DNA of 64,000 bases from positions 1,302,001-1,366,000 of the forward strand of contig NC_026502.1 in the NCBI RefSeq assembly GCF_000182925.2, given 5' to 3'. The notes under the pieces were generated by a model that had not been told where the DNA came from, did not search any database, and saw only the letters and a list, made by a program, of their open reading frames with translations. The position numbers and the translations under genes were made by a program. Below, one piece after another: positions 1-12,699 of this stretch. This DNA is from Neurospora crassa OR74A. Lineage: Eukaryota > Ascomycota > Sordariomycetes > Sordariales > Sordariaceae. Positions within the stretch are counted from its first letter, which is position 1; each line of letters starts with the position of its first letter.

Positions 1-1500
1 CCTTATATAATTATTAATTGTTAGTATCGCCTTTAATAATAATTTGTTCGCCTAATTACTCTTTACAATAAAATAGATCTTTACCTTAAGGATATTCTCT
101 CAAATAGCTTACTAAAATAATTAGATAAATTTTCTATATACAAGACAATTCAAATTCGTATATAAAATCACCGACTTTACATTTAATTATAAACGAGCTA
201 ATTCACTAGTCGGCGTACTTCCGTAATTTAATACCTAATTAAATATAGCCTTTATATAATTGCAATATAATTTTATCTCCTTCGGTAAATTAAAATAGTC
301 AATAACTCTAATCGAATATTAATTTATATTTCGTTACAGCCTAATCAATAGCTTCGATTACCTTACAATAATATAAACATTTAACAGCTTCGAAATCGTT
401 ATCTTAGTAGTTTGTTAGTTTGAAGAGATCTAGCGCCGTATTTAATTTAAATCCTATTATAATTTTGTTAGGGGTGCAACTTAATAGTATTAAAAAATTA
501 TTATTAAAATTATATTATAAGGCGGGGAGGATATCTGGCTATAGAATCTCGGGGTTCTCTACTATATAGTATCGGATAGCCAACTCAACTTCCTAATTTC
601 GTTATTCGATTTAGCCGTTCGATTTAGAATTCTACACTATAGTATATGCCAATATTACGTTCAATTTCCGGAAGATTGCTTTCTATACCGTAAATAGAAA
701 TTTAGTATTCCAATCGGAAATAGAGACTCGAAATAATCCCCAATCGTAGAGTAGCAATATAGTAATCAATCGTTCGGCCTACTACTCCGTAATATAATTT
801 ATTTAGCCGGGGATCAATAGGGTTTTCTTAATGAAACTATAAACTACAACCATCATCGCATTATATTAATCTCTCCCTTAAATCGTTAATTAATTTACTT
901 ACTTTAGAAGTCTAATAATAAAATTTATATAAACGGTATAGAAGGGTACAGAATAGGGTAGGATAGATTTTATTAATCTAAGGGTAGCTTTATAATTAGT
1001 CTTAGATTTAAAGTATTATAAGTAATACTCTACATACTACTTTAGAATTTTTATTATATAGGGAAAATAGAGTCCTTCTAATTCTAATATTATCCTCGCT
1101 AAGCTAAAATAGTAACGCTTATTATATACGAGGGCGAGCACTTCCTACAAAGTATTACTAAGTACGCATAATTTTACTTTACTTACGCAAGGAAAGTAGT
1201 ATAGCAATCCGTCTTTAAACCGAAAGGGGAATTATTTATTAGCGTTAAGGCCGAACTTTACACTACATTTATTATATTCTTTAAACTTCTATATAACAGT
1301 AATATAATACTTATTTGTTATATAACCGTTAATAAACTTCGTTTTCGTATCTTCGTCTATATAAACGTAAATCGTATAGGCGGCGTCTTTCTAAATATTA
1401 TCGAGCTCGCTCGTATCTAGTCGTAGCTCAATTTCAGTACCGGGCAATTTAAACAAAGCATCTAGGACGATATTAACTTTACTTAATATATAGCGAATAT
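1..1500 (-). pseudogene. Gypsy-1 integrase and C-terminal domain (pol 3' part)
   Basis: In the element this part would insert the cDNA into chromosomes. Reading the minus strand from about 1330 downward gives a zinc-binding-type block (FGLNANK, then SLARIILELEGLYFP, then a KSKTNYKATL stretch), followed by a core-domain block with YDWGLFRVSISDWNTKF and AIRYYIVENPEI around 790-560. These match Gypsy integrase blocks. His and Cys positions of the zinc finger are partly Tyr (for example YVEYYLQYF), and the first catalytic Asp of the core reads Asn (VYINFIT). The C-terminal segment (about 240-1) still reads GDKIILQLYKGYI and KLRKYAD, like the GPF/GPY-type tail after Gypsy integrases. In-frame TAA and TAG stops are frequent. 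Confidence 0.8.
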
Positions 1501-1739
1501 TAAGATTAAATTAAAATAAATATATCGAAGCAACGATCAGCTTTAAATTCAATTTTATAAGGTCGGTAGTATTTAAATTTATTTATTTTACAATGCTAAT
1601 TGATACCCGGTAGTTGGTTAGAATAATAATAGGTTTAATATAAGACTATATTAATTAGCGGAGAGAACGGCAAACTTAGATTAAATATACCGTCTCGAAT
1701 TCTATTAGTTAGTAATTCTTTTCGGCGGCGGATAATCGT

Positions 1740-3235
1740 TTATTATAAAATAAAATAGGTTAGATTTTATAAATAGGAATAAATTTCCTATCCTACTAAT
1801 CGCCTTCAATATAGAAGATTATAATCCTAAATCCCTATCTTTTTAAGGCATCGATCTTAAAGTAGGTAGTTCGGCTAGGATAATAATAGAAGACCATTGT
1901 CTCCTTTATCAATTAATCCTATAAAATAGCGAATACTTCCCTTTCTAGGTCTATTAATATAAAATTCAGTATATTAGTAAATATCTTCCTTACGGCTGGG
2001 GATTTCTTTTCTAGCATTTTACCCTCTTTTCTACTAAATTTAATAAATTTGGCCTTCCTCTCTTCCAATAGACCGATTTTCTAAATAAATTAAGGGATAA
2101 ATCGTTTCAAGAAATTAGCCAAGCCAATATAGTATTCCAGCGATACCAAATCGGTTAGTTGCTAGATATTCCGAATAATTACAATTCGATCGGTAATTAT
2201 AACTATACCTAATCCGTTTATACAATACCTTAGTAAACGGACCGATAGGTAGACTACGAAAGACTTTTTTATAGTAATATTGAAGTTAATATTTTTAAAA
2301 AGTTTGAGAATTACTTTGAAGTACTTTAAATAATTATTAGCCGTATCGTTGAATACTATAATATTATCAATATAACTAGCTATAAAGGCACGGTAGGAAT
2401 ATAATTTCTAATTAATAAAGCGCTACGCGTAGGTTAGGGAATTCTTCTAACCTATTAGTACAATATTAAATCGTTCTAAACCCCTCGGATTAATTAATAT
2501 TATCCTATTTTAATATAATAGGTAAACGCTAATTCAGTAGAAAAATATAGAACCGTCGAAGTGATTAGTAAAGCTCTTGCCCCTTATCCTAGTAATAATA
2601 GAATCTTAGGTCGGGAGTAGATATAAATTACCGATAATTATATAGTTTAATAATTGCAAATCGATTACAATTCGGCCCTTCCAGACTCCTTCGACGGTAC
2701 GCTATACAACGAAATATAAATAGCCAAATAGTATTATTCGGTATATTTATTCGAACTTACTGTCCTTATATATCCTATTAAACATTTTATTAAGAAATTA
2801 GCAGTCCTAAACTCCGAATTAGTATAGTTTAGATAATACTTTCTATTTATACTAATTTTCAATAAGGTTTATACGAAGTATATTTTCCTCGTTTATTTTA
2901 ATAATACTACGCTTATTATATATATTATATTTATCGAGCAGGGTCTTAACGTATTATACGTACGTAGGGTTGCGATTGTAGATTTTAATACCGTAAATAG
3001 ACTCGATTTCTAGGATATTTTTATCTTTACCTATACCGAAGGATGGGCTTTATTTTAATAATTCGTAGAGGAGTTTTAGCGTATCTTCCTCGGTTAACTT
3101 GCGGTTATAAATATTGTCGGTCTTCTTAGTAATTACTTTATTGGGTGTAATAGTCGAGTTGGGGGTTAATGTAATGCTCTCTAATTCCGTTATAAAAGCG
3201 AATTCTTTACCGGATTGAACTTTTACTACTACCAA
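1740..3235 (-). pseudogene. Gypsy-1 reverse transcriptase and RNase H
   Basis: Minus-strand translation shows the N-terminal RT block GRIVIDLQLLNYIIIGNLY near 2690-2630, then NPRGLERFNIVLIG near 2485-2440, the catalytic segment ASYIDNIIVFND near 2385-2350, KKSFVVYLSVRLL downstream, and then RNase H-like sequence towards 1740. This is the typical block order of a fungal Gypsy polymerase. The catalytic YIDD box reads YIDN, so the second metal-binding Asp is lost. A 61-codon open stretch at 3050-3235 lies just upstream of the RT core in the same polyprotein. Several stops interrupt the frame. It is a relic with no expected activity. Confidence 0.85.
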
Positions 3236-6200
3236 TAGAGCTTAAATTTATATAAAGGAGATAGCTCGGTAGTTATCGCTATTAAGATTTTTAATTATCC
3301 CCATCCGCTAAAAGTAATAAATTCGTATTAACTTATCCGTTCTATTAATAATATTAATAAATTTAGGGGTTTAGGGATCTAAGAGGTAGTTCCAAGTATA
3401 GGGATACTTAGCTTCGAAAATATATTCCTTTAGAACTCCTACTAGGGACTTATCGGCAATATACGTAAAATCTACTAAAATAAATCGCTTAAAGTATAGT
3501 AGAATAACTATATTATATATCGTTAATACTTTTCGTCGTATAAGCTTAGTAGTATAGTTAATTAATATAATTATATTATTATATATTAGAATTCGTATAG
3601 TATTCGATAATAAATTAATAATAATTTAGTTTAGTTAAGTTTATTAGGTTCTAAATAACAATTTCGCCGCTAGCCCTTTAATAACCTATATAATTAGTAT
3701 AAAAGCTTATTTAATTAGGCGGTTATTAATAGTACCTTTAATATATAAGTCGAATATTACTCGTCTCGTAAGGATAATACGGCTACCGACGACATTGAAC
3801 AATTTCGTCTCAAAGTCGTCGAATATCATATTCGGACTCTTATTAATCTATTATTCGTTTATTAAAATATTAGAGTAATTAATATCTATACAAATACTAT
3901 ATTCTTTACTATCTAGGTCCAAGCAAATATTTATCTAAAGGTAACTATAATATACCGGGTTGCTTAATAGCTTCGAAGGACCTTAGTCGGTATATTCTAT
4001 TATTTTAAAGGCTTCGGCTATTTTATTGCTTACAATGCCGTTTATTACGAAGCCTACCGAGCTATAGTGTTGATTGTCGGGTTGCGGAAGCGATCGATTT
4101 AATTAACGAAGCTTACTAGGTGCTGGTCCCGAACCTAATAGCTTTAGGTCGGTATAGGAATTAGTATAAATATAGGTAAATATTTCACTACGTATAGAAA
4201 AAACTTCGTCATACTTTCTATACGTTCGACGACTTACATCGTATAATAATAAGTAAGTAGAATCGGAATTAATATTGGATCTAAAGTTAGTAATAGTAGG
4301 AATACTTATTAATATATTATCCAATAATAGTTCAACGGCTAAAAATACTTCCTCCTCTCTTAAATTATAATTCTAATTAACCTCTTCAAAGCCTTAGTCT
4401 TTAAAACGCTCCCCTTCAGAATCGGGTTCATCCATTCCTATACACATCTTACATTCGTCTTCAATAGTATAAACGCCGTTGCAGGGTAGGCCAAATTTAA
4501 TATATCAACAATAAATACATTAGTACGGACGATTTTATTGATGCTAGCCTTGCCCGGATAAACCACCACGCTAGCTAAATAAACCGCTACGCCAGCCGAA
4601 TAATAGGCCGTTATATCTACGAAATAAACCTTAAATTCCCAATGAACCGCGATATCTATTTGAACTTCCTTAATAAGACAATAAGCCACATCTATATCCA
4701 CGTAACAATAATCCACGGTATAAAGCACTACGGTACCTATTAAAAGATCGATTTCTACGACTAGTAGGGAAGGAGGTTGAATTGCAATATCCGCCCCGGT
4801 TATTATCTCCTCCCCAAAGCGCTATATCTAGATCCTCTTCGGAGTCTTCTTCCCGCTTTACAAAATTAGCTACTTCGATAGCTTTAATATTTAAGAACTT
4901 ACTATCAAATTCTACCCTTAATATCTATTTATTAAAACTATTATTATAATTTCCTAAATTATCAATAATTTTAAAATAATACATCTTAGCGCAACAATCG
5001 ACGTAAATTAGTTATTCGTCTAAAGTTATATTATTAACCGGTTTAACGATTAAGTCCTTCAAGCCGGGGTATAAGCAATTATAGATACATACTATATATA
5101 TACCTCTATCTTTTTTACCTAATTCTTTAAAATACTAAATAACTTCTATTATAATATTGCAAAATAACTTACCAGAACGATAATCGTTATATAAATATTC
5201 TAATACATTAAGTTTACCTAGTGCTTAAGCGCGGAGCATCTTCTAATATATAAGAATTATAATATACCAATTCCTAAAATTTTACTTTATTACTATACGG
5301 GTCTTCGTATTAAATTAATTTATATACTATACCTTTACTCCGCTTATAAACAATTAATATAAATTTTTCTAGAGGGTATTAACTTTAAAATCATTATCAA
5401 TAGCATTATCTCTAACACTTTCAATAAAGAAGTACAGCAATATAATATATATCTTATCCTTTAATTAAAAGTAGTCGCCTCCCGTATTACTATTTTTTTC
5501 TTTGGCATCGGGCTAGAAGTAGCCGATTATCGAGATCTTCCAGCCGCCTAGGGCGGTGGACTAGAGGGAAGTAGTAAAGCAGTCGGCTATAGCCTCAAAT
5601 TTATCGTTATTAATCTTATTTATAATTTTAATTATACAAATAATATAGCAAAATTCTTTATCAATAATTATATCCAATAAGCCAGTTAGACCAATATTAT
5701 TATTATTGCCCGTACTCTAACTACGATCATTATCTCCGGCAACGGCGTTACTACCGGTATCTACCTACACAGAATTTATATTACTAACTTTAATTAATTA
5801 ACGCCAACATTAGATAGCTACTCGGAGTCTATAGGGTATATAAAGCGGGCTCTATAATACCTTCTATAACTACTCTCCGGAAGACTAGGAACTTGAAGGT
5901 AGTTTAACTATACGTTAATCTCTAAGGGGCAGTCTAATAATATTAGGAGAAAAGGAGGCTGGCGCCAATAAGTAGGCTTTAGGGGCTTTCGGAAATAGAG
6001 CGAATATAATACCGGGTAGGCCTCGCAGCTTATATTAGAGGGTATAGGGATAGGGGAAATTAACGTTTGGGAGCAAGATTTCGATAGATTTAAGGACGTC
6101 GAACGATAGTCTAGCTTTAGCTAGCACTTTCCCCTTCTACCGCTTTAACGGCTTTAAAAGCGTCATTAATTAAGTATATTATTATTTATTTCGTTGTAAT

Positions 6201-6667
6201 AGGGAAGAAGCTTATAGGTTTTATCGTTTAAGTATTTTTTTCAGCGGCTTAGGAGATACTATACAGCTTAACGATAATCGCTTATCGGTAATTAATATTT
6301 ATTATAGAGGGACCGTCAATAAGCTTAGGTTAGTAACAATCGATAATTGGACGGAATTATTCCTTCCATTATTCGCTATACCTACAGAGGTTAATTATTC
6401 CGCTAATATAACTTCTAATATACTACTCAACTTACTAAAGGAAATTAAACTCGAATTAAAGGAAATTACAATCGCCGCCCTACTCTAAATCTACTATAAC
6501 AATAATTATATTAAGGGTAGTATTTTAAGCAGTAAAGTCTATTAGAATCCGACTTCTACCAAATATTAAATTATTCGATTAATTAAATTTATTATTACAT
6601 TAAATAGTACGTCGGATATTAGAATATCTAATTCGGCCAATATAGAAGGTTCGCGTTAGTAGGGATA
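3236..6667 (-). pseudogene. Gypsy-1 linker between gag and RT, including the expected protease region
   Basis: This stretch lies between the gag-like part and the RT of the same element, so by position it should hold the end of gag and the protease. Open minus-strand pieces occur at 4103-4324 (73 codons) and 4438-4728 (96 codons), separated by stops. I could not find a convincing DTG or DSG protease triad or an intact zinc knuckle. A GC-richer patch near 5500-5600 and another near 5940-6130 stand out from the AT-rich surroundings but match nothing I recognise. Assignment is by position only. Confidence 0.45.
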
Positions 6668-7754
6668 CTATATATAATTCAATATATAAGGGTTGAACGA
6701 TAGTAGTAGTTCGCTTATTATTATATTGCTCTCGGTTTCATGCCTCGCATCCAACATTTTAGTATCGATATCTTTAATTTCTCTATCGTACGGAGCTACA
6801 TTAAATAGGTCGAAATGATTATTAACAGACTCGTTATCGCTATCGCCCATACAATATATATAGTTATCAGTAGAAAATAGGTCAATATTTAGCGAGGAAA
6901 ACGGTTCCTCCATTAAATCCAAAAAACTTCGGTTATCAAACTTGAATAATATAAATTAGGGGGGCGTTTTAATACCGTCGGTCGTTTAGCTATTTCTACT
7001 AATAGGTAGTTAATAGAATAATTGAACGTTAGATTATAAATATAGGGGAGGTAATTCTATTAATATAATTAACTTTAAAGGTTAGGCTTCGTTATAAGGA
7101 ATTTATTAATAGTTAGTTAGTAGATTATTATTAATATTAAACGTTTAATTATTTTAAGCAACAGTTAATTCGTTATTAAAGTGTTTTAGGATAGTAGTTT
7201 ATTTATTATTAATTTTTTAATTAATAGGCTACTTATTATAAAAGTGCCGGTTATTATATAATTAATTCTCATTTTATTTTATTATAATAGGGAAGGATAT
7301 TGGGTATAATTAATAGTCGGTAATTAATTAATTTTATTATTATTCGTCGACCGGCTTATCGTCTTATTCGAATATTGGTGAGGGTTGAAGTAGCGGTGCC
7401 AACTTAAGCGCTGCATCAAAGAGTTGTTTAGGGATATAATAGTCGAGAATCCAATTTTCTAGGTAGGAGGCTAGAAGGACTCGTCGCAATCAACGCATTA
7501 ACCGCATTATCAATAATAATGTAATCGACGTATTCTCGTCGGGTTGAGGCAAAGTCGCAATAAGTCAATTAAATACTTCGCATTTTAATTAGTTTAACCG
7601 TCCAATCCATCGAAAGCGCGGGTTCAAATAGATAAAGTCTAATACGTAGCGTAGGTCTCTAATGGTTGCCGGGTCGGCTAAATCTATTTTAGGTATAGTA
7701 TTAATGAATAACGATAATTGATTAGTTGGTTGATAGCAGTTCGGGAACCGACAT
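6668..7754 (-). pseudogene. Gypsy-1 gag-like 5' part
   Basis: A minus-strand ATG at 7754-7752 opens a frame (MSVPELLSTN) that is soon stopped. Neighbouring frames keep coding-like stretches, such as ADPATIRDLRYVLDFIYL near 7680-7620 and REYVDYIIIDNAVNALIATS near 7540-7475. An 84-codon acidic open frame follows at 6922-6668 (MDLMEEPFSSLNIDLF and further). Position upstream of protease and RT on the same strand suggests capsid-type gag, which has little sequence conservation, so domain evidence is weak. The frame changes and stops mean no protein is made. It could also be a relic of another gene that the element landed beside. Confidence 0.45.
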
Positions 7755-8090
7755 GCAGCTTACGTAAGCGAAGTGCAGTAGTTGGGCGAAGCGTTGGTCA
7801 ACGAAATAAAGAGATAATTTCTAAAAAGAAATCGAATAGTATAGTATAGTATAGGACGAACAATTCACATCAGCTATTTATTGGGCACCATTGTGGGATG
7901 AACAGCACGATGGATATAAATAGTCTAAATGTATTATCTTCTCTAGAATCTCCCTACTGTCCGGATGTATTGCCGCACCAGGTTTTATACCCGATGAGCG
8001 GGCGGATAAACGCCCCATCGAACTTGCCCAGTACCTACCCAGCAGTCGTCCCGACTATCAACCTGGGCTACTCCTCTCACAAAAGGTTTA
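7755..8090 (+). other. RIP-free island with a truncated open reading frame (start 7898)
   Basis: Base composition changes sharply here: CA and TG dinucleotides are normal and the sequence is GC-richer than both sides. A plus-strand frame starts at ATG 7898 and reads MNSTMDINSLNVLSSLESPY and onward, with no stop until it enters LINE A sequence at about 8076-8090. The last codons up to 8179 belong to the reverse strand of the LINE. I do not recognise the peptide, which is rich in Ser, Pro and Leu. It may be the 5' remnant of a single-copy host gene cut by the LINE, or an untranslated leader of the neighbouring retroelement. Single-copy DNA would be expected to escape RIP. Confidence 0.4.
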
Positions 8091-8869
8091 TTTTATTTCG
8101 GCGATTAGTAAGTTTCTTATTCTCTATATTTCCTTTTCTTCATTATTATTTAACTTCTATTCTAACTAACGGTACTTAGAATACTATTTATTCCTATATT
8201 TATAAAATATATATATTAAATATTCTTATAGGCTTTTACAATATTTATAATACTATTTAGGCAATAGCTATTATTATAGTATTAGGTAGTTAAAATAGGT
8301 TTAAATACAATTTAGATACTTTTATTCGTATTATTAATAATTTTATCCGTTATATATATATATATATTTAAAACGGAACAAACTGCTTATTAATTATAAG
8401 CGTCTTCCCTATACTATTAATTATAATATTATTAATTTTTAGCGAAAGGGTTACTATAAATTAATTATAAAAGATGTTCGTTATAGTTATATCCTTTCTT
8501 TTTTTAGTAATAGTACTATAAATCCGGTTCGGATTATATTCGGCTTTAGTAGTAGTATTATTACTTTTACGTATATTATATCCGGTAATAGTAGTTTTAC
8601 TACTCCTATTTGTATAGTTTCCGGTTTTAGCGGTGGTAATTCTATTCCTAGTAGCCCTATAGCCGTCGATACTCCTAACTACCCTTTTATAAATAATAAT
8701 TAGGTTCAATAGCGCTATAAAGTTATTACGAATTAGGTTTATATAATAGAACTATTTAAGTAGTTTTTTAAATATAATTAGACGTTTATTAAATAATATT
8801 TTTCGGTTCTTAGTATAATTACGGTTTAGATAATTCTTATAATTAATATAATTATTTCTTTCTTATTTT

Positions 8870-11800
8870 TATCCTTTTATTTTAATATTATTAATATTTT
8901 ATATTCTTTTTCGGAGTACCTTACAATTTCTTTATACTACTCCTCCTTTAATTCGATTACTAAATAGTATTTTCTTAACTTCCCTAATTTTAATATTTAT
9001 AATAGAATTCTTTCAGTTTTAGTTCTATTGTTTAAGAACTCTTAGAATTCCTTTTTTATTAGTAGCTAAACTTCCGAATTGTCTTAGAAGTTAGTATTTA
9101 CATTAAAGTAATTTAGGATAATATAGGTAAAGGTCTCTTTTTTAAGCCTATAGGCGTAAATAAGAGTTAGGACGTCCGGTACTTTCCTCCTATAGAGGAA
9201 GGCCCGGAGGCTAATAATTTCCGTTCTAGCTTAAATAAAGAGGGAATTTTTTATTGTAGTTAGTAAGTATAATTCTTCTTCGTTTTCTTTTAATTTTCAA
9301 CGTTTTCTTTTCTTCTTCTTTATATTAATTATATATCGTTGGATAACTTCTTTATTAAATTTAGGGGTAAGGTTAGCAATAGTAAGTTCGTACTATTACT
9401 TTAATTTTATTATTACCGCCGCTAAGTAGTAGTTATAATATAATACCTATTTCTAATTTATTATATCTTCTAACTACTCTTCCTAATTGGCAATTATTAG
9501 TTTTAGGATTTATAATAATAGTAGCAGGGTCCTTAAATCTGGGGGAGGACTAGCTACTATTATTAGTAGTTTCTCTATCGGCGTTTATTCTCCGGCCTAT
9601 TATACTTTAATTATATTGCTTTTTAGTTTATTAGTAGGTAATTAACCTTTTAATTATTATATTTAAATATAATTAAATATTTAAGTTATTGTCCCCCGGA
9701 TAAATTAGGTTTGGTCCATCCGGGCGAGCCTTTCTTCGAAGGCTTAGACCCTTTTATTGAGGTAGAAGTCGAACGGCGGATAGAATATTTCTATTTCTAA
9801 GTTTTTTACTAATATAATTTTATATACTCTAATAATAACTTTTAAGTATTTAATTTAGTATTTCGCTAACTTAATTACAATTCCTTATAGTTTCCTATAA
9901 GTTTTAATTAATTAATAGAATATTGAGGCTTTATATATAATAGTATTACGAATATATTTAGTATATATTTCCTTTACCCGAATAAAGGAGTAACCCTATA
10001 TCTTTACTACTAATTTTATAAGTATATTTATTTAGGTTATTATTTTCTATTTTACTATTTCTATATAAGCTTTATAATTAAATTTACAATCTAACTATAC
10101 CTTTAGAAATTATATTAATTCTATTAATTAAAATAGAATATTTTTAAATTAGAGAATTTCCGTCCTTAGTACATTCGTCCGTATAAAATATATTAATTCT
10201 ATTTTAATTACTTCGAATTCTATACCTTTCGCCCCTACCTATTCCGAATATACTTCTTATATTACTTATGATATTCGGCAATTCTCTTTGATAGTATAAG
10301 TTATTATTATAGTATTAGTATCGTTTATAAAGCCGATTATAATTATATTTAAAATTATTATTAACTTCCGGTATAATAAAGTAATAAAGAGAATAAATAG
10401 AATAGGAGAGAGGGGGGAGCCTTATAGTACGTTAGTAATAATTGCGTAGGGGCGGGACATTTTCTTATTAAAGAAGAAGGAACTTTTTTTACTAGTAACG
10501 AAATTTATTACTTATTTAATAATTTATATTAAGAATTATATTTCCTATAGAGTATATAAAAGTTATTTATAATTAATTCTATTAAACGCTCCTTTTAAAT
10601 TTAGGAATATAAAGGACGTTATAGCTCTAAGTTTTGAAGTTGTATGTACTGTATTAGTAACTACCTGGATTGTAAATTCTATTAAATAATTTACTTAGTT
10701 ACTTATTTAGCCTTCTAGTAGGAGGTTGAACTCTTTAGTTGCCTATATAAATCTTTTAACTATAAGTACTTCGAGGATTTTTCTTATATTATTAAATAGT
10801 AATATTAGTTTTTATATGCTTATTAATTTTTATTAGGTAGCGTTTTTTTTAAATTTTTTAAGGATAATTACCTTTACGTTTTTAAATTATTATAGGAAGT
10901 GGCCGAATTAGAGGTTGGCGGATATTAAATATATTATAACTTATTAGAATAATTATTTATATAACTTTAGAAATTTATTTGAGTACTAGTCGACCTTAAG
11001 GGCTTTATTAAATACTATCTAGGAGAGTACGTTTTAAATATCTTCCTTATTAATTAGTTCGTTAATAATTATTAGGTTAATACCCTTTAGTAGTTCGGTC
11101 TAATCCAGTAGGTAATCCGTTAGGACTTTTACCTTCGAAAAAAAGCAATTAGTAAGGATTTTAGCTTTATTATTATAATTTCCGATTTTTATTACTCCTT
11201 TATAGGTTTAAAGGGTTAGTAATTTAAACGGATTTACTAATTAGTAATTTTGGGTCCGGGTTTATTATTTTAATAGTTAAAATTAATTTAGGTTTTCCGA
11301 AGCCTTAGCAACGCTATTATATTATATAATTTACTAAACCTTCGTAATAATCATCTTCTTTTTTATTATAACTTTAATAAACTCCTTTTAATTTAATACT
11401 ATTCGGTATTTGAACTACTCCTAATATATTCTCCATACTTCTTTTATAATTATTTTATATTTTAATATTTACTAGTTCGTTCTCCTTCCTCAACCTTTCT
11501 TCCAGTACGGGATGAATTCCTTTATAATATTTGTAAATTCTCCATCGAATTTATAAAAGATAAATTTAAAATCTTCTATTATATCAATCTTCTTTAAAAC
11601 TAATATTTATTTCTCCGACGCCTCTTTTACTTTCTCTATATTTATAAGATTCTAATTATATCCTCCTTCTTTTCAAATTTTTTTATTTTTTTTTCTTACT
11701 TAGACTTAAATTTCTTAAAGGTAGTAGTCCGAATTAATTTACTCATACTATTATACTCCCTAATACTTAGCTTCAACCCTTAATAATAATTATATATAAT

Positions 11801-12300
11801 CAATCGTTCTATCCCTTTCTCCTTATATTACATTTTTAAATTTAATTAATTTATTATAGGGGGTAAATAAATTAAATCTCTAATATTATATCTATATAAG
11901 GAGGCGAATTGCATTAGGTTAATCCTATTCTTTAGGTCCTAATTAGGATAGTAGAAATTGAAATCCCTAATAGTAATTAAATTTCCCGTTGGAAGTCCGG
12001 CCTCAATAAATTCGAGGAATAGTAACCCTTATTAATATTCCAATATTCCCTATATAAGGATAGGAGAGTAAATAGAATAGACGGTCGTTAAATCCTTTAA
12101 GTTTTTGAATATAATTTTCGTTTAATCCTTTCCAATTTAGAAATTTAGGTCCTTTAAATTCTATTTCTTATTTATATATATTATTACCCTTCCCTTTTCC
12201 GAATAATCGACCTTAAAATACCTTCTACCTTTAGGATAATAAATATTCTTATTTAAATTTTTACCTAATTCTTAAATTACTATAATATTATAAGTCTCTT
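8870..12300 (-). pseudogene. LINE A ORF2: endonuclease, reverse transcriptase, C-terminal Cys/His tail
   Basis: ORF2 normally nicks target DNA and copies the RNA in place. Reading the minus strand: the AP-endonuclease motif RDFNFYYPN lies near 11975-11945 (family: GDFN with N and H following). The RT motif GSPLSPILFILFITLLYRKL lies near 10420-10360 and the catalytic segment GFINDTNTI near 10340-10315. The tail FLYRRKVPDVLTLIYAYRL with KKETFTYIILNYF lies near 9215-9110, where Tad1 elements have a Cys/His motif; here Cys reads Tyr. The A-D-D box is F-I-N-D, so one catalytic Asp is Asn. Stops are frequent. RNase H sequence is expected between RT and the tail but I could not place its catalytic residues. 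Confidence 0.8.
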
Positions 12301-12699
12301 CTTATTCGAATAAAAGTTTTCCCCTCTTATACGATTTCCCTACGTTTTAATAGAGTATTTTTAATTAGATTATTAATTACCCTAAAATAGGGTTCCTTTT
12401 AATCCCTCGGCGGAGGATAAAGGTACTACTTCTTTAGGGGGGGTTATAGTTATATAAGCGCTATTGCTACTATACGACCGATTTCCCCCCGCGCTCTAAA
12501 AGTATATATAATATTTATTTATTGTATTTTGTAGGGTTATAAATTTCGGCCGGGTGGATGGGCCGATTAATTTTTTTAGTTATCCCCTCTTTATACCTCC
12601 TCTAATATATTTCTTTAAAGTAGTTATAGTATAGGAATTAAGGGGGGCGTTTAGTAGGATACCTTTATTTATAATCTCTATCGTCGGTTCTAATACCTT

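Larger units (their letters stand above)
1..7754 (-). mobile_element. Gypsy-1: RIP-degraded Ty3/Gypsy LTR retrotransposon, left end outside the window
   Basis: On the minus strand the order from right to left is a gag-like part, an unresolved linker, reverse transcriptase, RNase H, a zinc-binding plus DDE integrase, and a chromovirus-like C-terminal tail that reaches base 1. This is the Ty3/Gypsy order. The left LTR would lie outside the window, and I found no recognisable LTR at the right end near 7754-7893. Stop codons interrupt every domain, mostly where Gln or Trp is expected, as RIP would cause. The element is dead. Family assignment rests on reading the RT and integrase motifs. Confidence 0.85.

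Noticed and set aside
4438-4728. 96-codon frame considered as a separate gene
   Set aside because: It lies in the right order and strand for the Gypsy-1 polyprotein and shows no independent start signal or known motif.
8461-8709. 82-codon minus-strand frame (Thr- and Asn-rich)
   Set aside because: It lies in the LINE 3' part, where LINE B and LINE C show the same low-complexity sequence with stops. No family match.
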